A stretch of DNA of 5,579 bases from Deltaproteobacteria bacterium (GTDB lineage: Bacteria > Desulfobacterota > Dissulfuribacteria > Dissulfuribacterales > UBA3076). Of this stretch, positions 1 through 4,341 are shown in pieces (within the stretch, counting starts at the first letter, position 1; every line of letters starts with the position of its first letter). The notes under the pieces are model-generated. The model worked only from the letters and a program-made list of their open reading frames with translations, searched no databases and was not told where the DNA came from. Where the stretch lies: NCBI GenBank assembly GCA_013138705.1, contig WTCF01000135.1:1-5579 (forward strand), read 5' to 3'. Position numbers and translations under genes: made by a program.

Positions 1-53
1 TGCCAAGGCGGTGTCAAACCAAGGGCCATTTGAAAAAGGTCTATGTCTCTCAT
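1..53 (-). CDS. ISL3-like transposase, N-terminal fragment (gene continues past the window edge)
   Basis: Only 17 codons are visible, reading MRDIDLFQMALGLTPPW. This resembles my recollection of the opening of ISL3-family (IS204/IS1001/IS1096/IS1165) DDE transposases, which start with M-x-D-x-(D/E)-L-(F/Y)-Q, a hydrophobic stretch and a PPW/PW motif before the DNA-binding zinc-ribbon region. The upstream DNA fits the same family: a GGCTCCTCG-type terminal sequence lies about 70 bp before the start codon. The ATG is the only usable start, since the frame upstream has no other start before a TGA. Its first bases overlap the hipT stop codon (ATGA). No good Shine-Dalgarno sequence is seen, so expression may depend on ribosomes finishing hipT. 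The catalytic residues lie outside the window, so whether the transposase is intact is unknown. Confidence 0.7.
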   Translation of the reverse strand, partial: MRDIDLFQMALGLTPPW

Positions 54-982
54 AATGCATAACCAACTATCATTTTTGTTGTCAGTAAATCAAGCTTTAC
101 CCACTTAAAACAGCGAGGAGCCAAAAAGCCTTTTTGAATGATATTCATCCATTTCGGGTAAGCACGGACAATCCGATTAACTGTTTGGTCTATAGATTTT
201 TGAGTTAGCTCCAGGCGGTCTTGGGCAAAGTATGCAAAGAAGTCATTCTTTCGAAGCCTGTTTTTCTTGCCGTTGAGCGGAAGTGCCAGTTCTTCCTGAG
301 AATTCAAAATGATGGCTGAGTTTAGCAAATCGTAGGCCGGAGATAATTCAACTTTTAAATCACGCCGGATGACGGAAAAGTTTTTGAGATGCATATCTTC
401 ATTGCCGATCAGGTAGTTGAAAAGACTGAGATTAAACAGCCTTAACCTCTCAAGTGCCGGAAACGTGCAAAATCGGTCAATCACCGATACAACTTTTTCC
501 ATTGATGAATCATACTTCGTTTCTCGATTCCTTCCGCAAAGCTGAGCAAAGTCTTCCACCGGTATCTTTTTATTCCTGCCGCTGCGATCAAACCGTCTAA
601 TAAAATAAGTCATGGATCCATCTTTTGAATACACCAAACCATGTAAAGGAACTTCGATTCCGATCAGTTCGGCCAACCGCATGGTAATATCTTCGTTTTC
701 CGGAACTTCCCTGTAATTGAGTATTTGCGGTTTAAAAATATAACGGCCGCCGGTATCCACGATTTCAAAAGCTTTTTTCTTGATATTCAACCGGACGCTC
801 AATTTGGGTTGCACACCCTGAAGCGATATTTTGGCGGCTCGGGCGACGGCTTCCATTCGCTGCTCTTCTGCAGAATAGGCAAAGTCGTTTAAGGCCTTCA
901 GTTTTGGTGAAAGCTTTTTCAATCCTTTTTCCGAATACTTATTATCGCCACATTCCTCATATGTAATCGGACACAGGTTCAT
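50..982 (-). CDS. hipT: HipT serine/threonine kinase toxin of a HipBST system, C-terminus altered by an insertion sequence
   Basis: HipT proteins are HipA-like kinases; the E. coli O127 member phosphorylates tryptophanyl-tRNA synthetase and blocks translation. The protein has 310 residues and lacks the HipA N-terminal subdomain, which is encoded by the preceding hipS gene. Visible landmarks are the start MNLCPITYEEC, the regulatory serine loop ISLQGVQPKLS (52 to 62), a nucleotide-binding lysine in IFKP (K84), the catalytic motif GNEDMHLKN (193 to 201, D196 and N201) and the metal-binding SPAYDLL (214 to 220, D218). The kinase core looks intact. The ATG overlaps the hipS stop (ATGA), so translation is probably coupled. 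After residue 287 (IIQKGFL) the frame seems to enter an ISL3-like element, so residues 288 to 310 are probably not native; HipA-like kinases normally carry another short helix here. The serine loop has K51-I52-S53, thus one serine where E. coli HipT has two. The base composition looks more A/T-rich than in the metabolic genes. Confidence 0.88.
   Translation of the reverse strand: MNLCPITYEECGDNKYSEKGLKKLSPKLKALNDFAYSAEEQRMEAVARAAKISLQGVQPKLSVRLNIKKKAFEIVDTGGRYIFKPQILNYREVPENEDITMRLAELIGIEVPLHGLVYSKDGSMTYFIRRFDRSGRNKKIPVEDFAQLCGRNRETKYDSSMEKVVSVIDRFCTFPALERLRLFNLSLFNYLIGNEDMHLKNFSVIRRDLKVELSPAYDLLNSAIILNSQEELALPLNGKKNRLRKNDFFAYFAQDRLELTQKSIDQTVNRIVRAYPKWMNIIQKGFLAPRCFKWVKLDLLTTKMIVGYAL
97..122 (-). 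repeat. Putative terminal inverted repeat of the ISL3-like element
   Basis: The minus strand starts GGCTCCTCG, followed by a T-rich block and AGTGGGTAA. The position just inside the hipT reading frame and about 70 bp before a transposase start supports its role as the transposase-binding end. The extent of 26 bp is a guess, because the matching repeat at the far end is not visible. Confidence 0.5.
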
Positions 983-1293
983 TCTTGTTTTTCCTGCACG
1001 GTGACAGCACCCACCAGGTCTTTTCCCACTGCCACAATCTGGCTAAAATAATCATGGCGATCAATTTTGCGCTGTTTCAACAGACCCTCCAGAAGAACGC
1101 CTTCCGGCAACAGACCATCAAAAAACGGCGGAAATTCTTCAAAAACAAACTCTTTTTTGTCTACCGGCATGGTCAATGAAATGGGCGGTCCCTGATAATT
1201 TTCCAGGTATGCAAACCGGTAGCGTTTACCGTATTCCAGCTCCTCTAAAACGCCGGTCGACAATCCATGCATGAGCACTTCAGCTTTTCTCAT
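979..1293 (-). CDS. hipS: HipS, free-standing HipA N-terminal subdomain (antitoxin of a HipBST system)
   Basis: This 104-residue protein corresponds to N-subdomain 1 of HipA (the 'couple_hipA' domain) encoded as its own gene. Supporting features are the start RKAEVLMHG, the strand region YRFAYLENYQGPPISLTMP (25 to 43), FPPFFDGLLPEG (54 to 65) and the ending KDLVGAVTV (91 to 99). In E. coli O127 the HipS protein, not HipB, is the true antitoxin; it binds HipT and a tryptophan (W65 as I recall) reaches the kinase active site. Here the residue after LPEG is V66, where many related proteins have tryptophan, so the inhibitory contact may differ. The gene overlaps hipB by 14 bp and hipT by 4 bp. 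A strong GGAGG lies 6 bases before the ATG, so it can be translated well independently of hipB, which suits an antitoxin needed in excess. Confidence 0.87.
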   Translation of the reverse strand: MRKAEVLMHGLSTGVLEELEYGKRYRFAYLENYQGPPISLTMPVDKKEFVFEEFPPFFDGLLPEGVLLEGLLKQRKIDRHDYFSQIVAVGKDLVGAVTVQEKQE

Positions 1294-1504
1294 CTAAAGC
1301 CTCCATTAGCGGACTGGTAAAAGAAATTTTGACGTTTAAAACCCTAAGCACCTTTTGCAGTGTGGAAAGTCGAATGGTCTCCTTTCCTTTTTCAATATCG
1401 TAAATAACGGTCTTACCTACTCCGGCCAAATCGGCTAGCTGGTTTCGGGTGAGGCCACTTTGTTTGCGATGAAACAACACGATCTCGTTGAGTTGATTCT
1501 CCAA
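1280..1504 (-). CDS. hipB: HipB-like XRE/HTH_3 DNA-binding regulator of the HipBST operon
   Basis: The product has 74 residues and is almost entirely a Cro/C1-type helix-turn-helix domain. The helices run over LNEIVLFHRKQSG, then LTRNQLADLAGVGKTVIYDIE (about 18 to 38) with the recognition helix around KTVIYDIEKG, and a closing STLQKVLRVLNVKI. The short tail SPLMEALDEKS follows. As first gene of a HipBST operon it should be the autorepressor and, by analogy with E. coli, also support HipS in neutralising HipT. The start is TTG: an in-frame stop lies three codons upstream, no ATG occurs before residue 67, and AAGGA sits 9 bases before the TTG. A weak start fits low regulator production. The 3' end overlaps hipS by 14 bp. 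Confidence 0.88.
   Translation of the reverse strand: MENQLNEIVLFHRKQSGLTRNQLADLAGVGKTVIYDIEKGKETIRLSTLQKVLRVLNVKISFTSPLMEALDEKS
1300..1304 (-). promoter_or_regulatory. Strong ribosome binding site of hipS inside hipB
   Basis: The minus strand reads GGAGG 6 bases before the hipS ATG. It lies within the hipB coding sequence and is the best Shine-Dalgarno sequence of the operon, compared with the weaker hipB site and a poor AGGA-like match before hipT. This gradient would favour the antitoxin over the kinase. Confidence 0.65.
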
Positions 1505-1513
1505 TTTTAGCTA

Positions 1514-1518
1514 TCCTT
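1514..1518 (-). promoter_or_regulatory. Ribosome binding site of hipB
   Basis: The minus strand reads AAGGA 9 bases before the TTG at 1504. Together with the in-frame TAG just upstream it fixes TTG as the start of hipB. Confidence 0.6.
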
Positions 1519-1541
1519 AAATTAGCCGCCTACGGCAAGAC

Positions 1542-1617
1542 CCTTTTTGACAGGATCAACAGGATAAACAGGATAAATAAAAATCCTGTACCTCCTGTAA
1601 ATCCTGTCCAAAAAAGG
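1542..1617. repeat. Palindromic repeat of three ACAGGAT units per arm, able to form a long hairpin
   Basis: The left arm (1542 to 1574) has ACAGGAT at 1550, 1559 and 1568, each 9 bases apart. The right arm (1583 to 1617) has the complement ATCCTGT at 1583, a variant CTCCTGT at 1592, and ATCCTGT at 1601, with similar 9-base phasing. The outer ends pair as CCTTTTT with AAAAAGG and the loop is about 8 bases. Mismatches are confined to the two bases between units and a few nearby positions. I recall similar ACAGGATAAACAGG-type palindromes scattered in deltaproteobacterial genomes, so this is probably a dispersed REP-like element rather than something peculiar to hipB. It lacks a U-run after the stem on either strand, so it is not a standard terminator. 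It would lie in the hipB leader RNA. Confidence 0.8.
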
Positions 1618-1648
1618 AAATTCCCATACTACGAACCTAGACAGTTCT

Positions 1649-1678
1649 ATTTTACCGCTATAAAGGTAAAACTTGCAA
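1649..1678 (-). promoter_or_regulatory. Probable sigma-70-type promoter of the hipBST operon
   Basis: On the minus strand a -35-like TTGCAA (1673 to 1678) is followed after 18 bases by a -10-like TAAAAT (1649 to 1654). The -10 matches the consensus at five of six positions, the -35 at four. Transcription would begin near 1642, giving a leader of roughly 140 bases that contains the hairpin repeat. An operator-like inverted repeat fills the spacer and overlaps the -10 box, which supports the call. Confidence 0.5.
1650..1671. promoter_or_regulatory. Operator-like inverted repeat, probable HipB binding site
   Basis: The arms TTTTACC (1650 to 1656) and GGTAAAA (1665 to 1671) are perfect 7-bp inverted repeats with an 8-bp spacer. 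The geometry equals that of the E. coli HipB operator, TATCC-N8-GGATA, with different arm bases. The site covers the spacer and -10 of the putative hipB promoter, so bound HipB would block RNA polymerase. Binding by this HipB is inferred. Confidence 0.6.
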
Positions 1679-1720
1679 GTTATTTCTTTATTAGACCAGA
1701 TTTTTGACTTGATGCCTATT

Positions 1721-1742
1721 TTTTACCGCCATGACGGCAATT
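1721..1742. promoter_or_regulatory. Second, weaker operator-like site beside the carA stop codon
   Basis: The left arm TTTTACCGC repeats exactly the one at 1650 to 1658, and an imperfect right arm GGCAATT follows after 8 bases. Distance between the two left arms is 71 bp, about seven DNA turns, which would put both sites on the same helix face. The site overlaps the carA stop codon. It may be an auxiliary HipB site; the imperfect arm makes this less certain. Confidence 0.4.
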
Positions 1743-2931
1743 AGGCTTTAAAAGTACCGTAGACCGATCTTGCCCGAAAACTTGATATGACCGTTTCCGG
1801 TTGATACCCTTTCATCATCTCAATAAATCTGTCAAAGAGGTAGGATGCGTCGTGGGGGCCGGGAGATGCCTCAGGATGATACTGAACTGAAAAAAGAGGG
1901 ATTTTTTTATGGATAAGACCTTCCACTGTCATGTCATTGAGGTTGATATGACTTAGCTCAATTGCAGGATCTTTCAGGGATTCCATGTCCACACAAAAGC
2001 CATGGTTCTGGGAGGTGATTTCCACCTTGCCGGTTGTGAGATCCTTAACCGGTTGATTGGCCCCGCGGTGTCCGAATTTGAGCTTGAAGGTCTTGCCTCC
2101 AAGGGCCAATCCGATCAACTGGTGACCAAGACAGATGCCGAATATCGGCCGTTTGCCTATTTGATCCCTGATCGTATCCACTGCGTAGGTAACGGCAGCA
2201 GGGTCTCCTGGTCCGTTGCTCAGGAAGAGCCCGTCAGGCTCAAGTCTGTCTATGGCCTTGCTGTCCACATCTGCAGGTACCAGAAGGATGGTGCATCCCC
2301 TCTCTTCCAGGGATCGAAGTATATTCAGTTTCACACCGAAATCCATGGCCACCACACGCCACGAGCCAGGCCTGTCGGGCCACTGGAATTGATCAAGATT
2401 AATGTCCGGATTAATCAGTCGCCCGTCTTGCCACAACATGGGTTCCTTGCAGGTCACCTCTTTGACAAGGTCGCTGCCGGCCATATCCGGGGACTGCCTT
2501 GCCTTTTCAGCCAAGGAATCCGGGTCCAGGTCCTCTGTTGAAAGGGCAGCCTTCATAGCACCCTGAAGTCTGATGTGCCTTGTAAGGGCACGGGTGTCGA
2601 TCCCCTCAATTCCCGGAATGTCACTCGCCTTCAGATAATCAGCAAGGCTCCCCTGAGACCTCCAGTTACTGGGATATTCCTGGTATTCTTTTACCAGCAG
2701 GGCCTTTACCTGGATCCTGTCGGATTCGACATCTTCGTTATTGATGCCGTAGTTGCCGATCAGGGGATAGGTCATGGTTACCATCTGGCCGCAATAGGAG
2801 GGATCAGTCAGTATCTCCTGGTAACCGGACATGCTGGTGTTGAAAACCACCTCACCTGCCGTCTCACAACGGCCGGTAAAGGAACGACCCCTGAATACCG
2901 TTCCATCTGCCAAGGCCAATAAGGCTTTCAT
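1741..2931 (-). CDS. carA: Carbamoyl-phosphate synthase small (glutamine-hydrolysing) subunit
   Basis: CarA hydrolyses glutamine and passes ammonia through a tunnel to CarB for carbamoyl phosphate synthesis, feeding arginine and pyrimidines in the cytoplasm. The 396-residue protein has the CarA-specific N-terminal domain (about 1 to 150; FNTSMSGYQEILTDPSY near 30 to 46, with the DPSY region and IDTRALTRHIR at 111 to 121) and a class I glutamine amidotransferase domain (about 190 to 372). The catalytic triad is visible as C267 in GICLGHQ, H352 in QYHPE and E354. The start is ATG, two bases after the hisF stop, with no strong Shine-Dalgarno sequence, so translation is likely coupled to hisF. 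The length is slightly above the E. coli protein (382), mainly through a C-terminal tail of about 20 residues after FIEMMKG. No carB follows within the window; hipBST does instead. Confidence 0.96.
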   Translation of the reverse strand: MKALLALADGTVFRGRSFTGRCETAGEVVFNTSMSGYQEILTDPSYCGQMVTMTYPLIGNYGINNEDVESDRIQVKALLVKEYQEYPSNWRSQGSLADYLKASDIPGIEGIDTRALTRHIRLQGAMKAALSTEDLDPDSLAEKARQSPDMAGSDLVKEVTCKEPMLWQDGRLINPDINLDQFQWPDRPGSWRVVAMDFGVKLNILRSLEERGCTILLVPADVDSKAIDRLEPDGLFLSNGPGDPAAVTYAVDTIRDQIGKRPIFGICLGHQLIGLALGGKTFKLKFGHRGANQPVKDLTTGKVEITSQNHGFCVDMESLKDPAIELSHINLNDMTVEGLIHKKIPLFSVQYHPEASPGPHDASYLFDRFIEMMKGYQPETVISSFRARSVYGTFKA

Positions 2932-2933
2932 TT

Positions 2934-3713
2934 CTACCAGGTGTTGCGGACTTTTATGCCGCGGGAATGCAGTTCATCCTTGATCTGTTTGATGGTATAG
3001 GTCCCATAGTGGACAATAGATGCTATGAGAGCAGCATCTGCTTTGGCATACTTCAGCACATCATGCATATGATTTATGTTTCCCGCACCACCAGAGGCAA
3101 TTACCGGAATATTTACATTTTCGGAAATAAGCGAGGTCAGCGCGATTTCATAACCCTGCTTCGTACCGTCCGCATCAATGGAATTCAGGCATATCTCGCC
3201 TGCCCCTAAGTCCTCTGCCTTCTTTGCCCAGGCAAGGGCGTCAATGCCTGTATACGTCCTACCGCCGTGGATGACGATTTCATAACCCGATGGAGTTTTT
3301 TCAGAAGGTTCGACCTTTTTAACGTCCATCCCAAGCACAATGCACTGGCTCCCAAAGGCCCCGGCCCCCGCTGAAATGATCTCAGGGTCCTTTACTGCTG
3401 CTGTGTTGACACTCACCTTTTCCGCCCCGGCCAAAAGCACGGCGCGCATATCCTCAATGGTCCTGATTCCCCCGCCCACAGAAAAGGGTATGAAAATCTC
3501 CTCAGCCACACGGCGAACAACATCTATCATAATATCCCGCCGCTCACTGGAAGCAGTTATATCATAAAAAACAATCTCATCCGCACCCTCTTCATAATAG
3601 AACCTGGCCATTTCCACAGGATCGCCGATATCCACATTCTCTTTAAACTTGACACCTTTTGTTGTCTTCCCGTCTCTCACATCAAGACAGGGTATGATCC
3701 TTTTACTCAGCAT
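2934..3713 (-). CDS. hisF: Imidazole glycerol phosphate synthase, cyclase subunit HisF
   Basis: HisF uses ammonia delivered by HisH to turn PRFAR into imidazole glycerol phosphate and AICAR, a branch step of histidine synthesis that also feeds purines. The 259-residue protein is a (beta/alpha)8 barrel of normal length. The catalytic aspartates are both in place: D11 in IIPCLDV and D130 in GMDVKK. Phosphate-binding signatures of the two half-barrels are visible as VGGGIRT (79 to 85) and ASGGAG (206 to 211), and DITASSE (51 to 57) is typical of the family. The ATG lies inside the end of hisH, an 11-bp overlap, which fits production of the HisH-HisF complex in equal amounts. The segment [13 protein letters not shown] (20 to 32) differs from the more usual GVNFVNLRDAGDP but keeps its framework. 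Confidence 0.96.
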   Translation of the reverse strand: MLSKRIIPCLDVRDGKTTKGVKFKENVDIGDPVEMARFYYEEGADEIVFYDITASSERRDIMIDVVRRVAEEIFIPFSVGGGIRTIEDMRAVLLAGAEKVSVNTAAVKDPEIISAGAGAFGSQCIVLGMDVKKVEPSEKTPSGYEIVIHGGRTYTGIDALAWAKKAEDLGAGEICLNSIDADGTKQGYEIALTSLISENVNIPVIASGGAGNINHMHDVLKYAKADAALIASIVHYGTYTIKQIKDELHSRGIKVRNTW

Positions 3714-4341
3714 AATGACCGTTCCATGTACAGAAGTTCTTTAGGATTTTCAGGCCGGGGGTCCCGCTCTTTTCAGGATGAAACTGCATGGCTATCAGGT
3801 TCTTATGGCCAATAATTGACGCAAACTCTATTCCGTAATCAGTAGTCCCGATAACGCATTTATCTGAAGCAGGCACTGGATAGTAGGAATGGACAAAATA
3901 GAATTCATCCGCAGGCTTAATCCCTTCCAGCACCGGATGCCTCTTGATTAAATGAACGCTGTTCCATCCCATATGTGGTATTTTAAGGCGCTCATTTTCC
4001 TCGGAAAAAAGAGGAGAGGGAAACAGCTTAACATCTCCGCTGATCAGTCCTAAACACTGCGCACTGTTCTCTTCGCTTTTATCCAGTATGATCTGCGCAC
4101 CCAGACATATTCCCAGGATAGGTTTGCCGGTCTCAAGGGCCTGCTTTAAGACTTCATCCAGACCAAGATGTCTCAGGTCAGCGATTGCCTGCCCGGCTGC
4201 CCCCACTCCGGGGAAGATGATCCTTTCAGAGCCGAGCATTTCTTTATTGTTATGAGTTATGCAACAGGGAAATCCTAACTTCTTAAGGGCACATTCTACA
4301 CTCTTCAGATTTCCGGCTCTATAATCAATGATCGCAATCAA
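3703..4341 (-). CDS. hisH: Imidazole glycerol phosphate synthase, glutamine amidotransferase subunit HisH
   Basis: HisH hydrolyses glutamine and channels ammonia into the HisF barrel. The 212-residue protein is a class I glutamine amidotransferase with all expected parts: [14 protein letters not shown] at the start, the oxyanion loop PGVG (44 to 47), the nucleophile C79 in GICLGAQ, PHMGWN (122 to 127), FVHSYY (149 to 154), and H188 with E190 in QFHPEKSG. I chose the TTG at 4341 as start. GGAGG lies 7 bases upstream, the protein then begins exactly where HisH family members do, and the codon overlaps the stop of the upstream flavoprotein gene (TTGA). A longer frame from an ATG at 4407 adds 22 residues (MHRMRLLRSRLSLWSVGDGG) that do not look like HisH and would lie within the neighbour. 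Confidence 0.95.
   Translation of the reverse strand: MIAIIDYRAGNLKSVECALKKLGFPCCITHNNKEMLGSERIIFPGVGAAGQAIADLRHLGLDEVLKQALETGKPILGICLGAQIILDKSEENSAQCLGLISGDVKLFPSPLFSEENERLKIPHMGWNSVHLIKRHPVLEGIKPADEFYFVHSYYPVPASDKCVIGTTDYGIEFASIIGHKNLIAMQFHPEKSGTPGLKILKNFCTWNGHYAE

Larger units (their letters stand above)
1..122 (-). mobile_element. End of an ISL3-like insertion sequence inserted in the 3' end of hipT (partial)
   Basis: On the minus strand the element seems to begin at about position 122 with GGCTCCTCGCTGTTTTAAGT and to continue to the window edge. A start of GGCTC(T/C)TCG with a T-rich stretch and AGTGGG is, from memory, the usual look of an ISL3-family terminal inverted repeat. The transposase start follows about 70 bp further in, a normal spacing for such an element. 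ISL3 elements usually duplicate 8 bp of target; the candidate is GGCTTTTT (minus strand, 123 to 130). The other end is not in the window, so neither the partner repeat nor the duplication can be confirmed, and the exact boundary could shift by a base or two. Confidence 0.65.

Noticed and set aside
985..1179. Plus-strand small protein opposite hipS
   Set aside because: It is a 64-codon frame opposite a recognised gene, with no known motif or start signal.
50..1293. A single hipA gene broken by a frameshift into two pieces
   Set aside because: The small frame has a strong ribosome binding site, ends in the usual GAVTV region, and joins the kinase frame by an ATGA overlap. The kinase starts with its own MNLCPITYEEC segment. 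This matches HipBST, not a broken hipA.
1542..1617. CRISPR array or rho-independent terminator
   Set aside because: The 9-base units have no unique spacers and are arranged as an inverted repeat. No T-run follows the stem on either strand.
1721..1743. Rho-independent terminator of carA
   Set aside because: The minus strand can form a short stem (TTGCCG with CGGTAA, one wobble pair) but it is followed by A residues, not a T-run. The operator-like reading fits better.
2002..2541. Plus-strand open frame of 179 codons, with others inside hisF and the flavoprotein gene
   Set aside because: They lie wholly opposite strongly recognised genes, show no family motifs, and have no ribosome binding site or operon context. 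They are antisense shadows.
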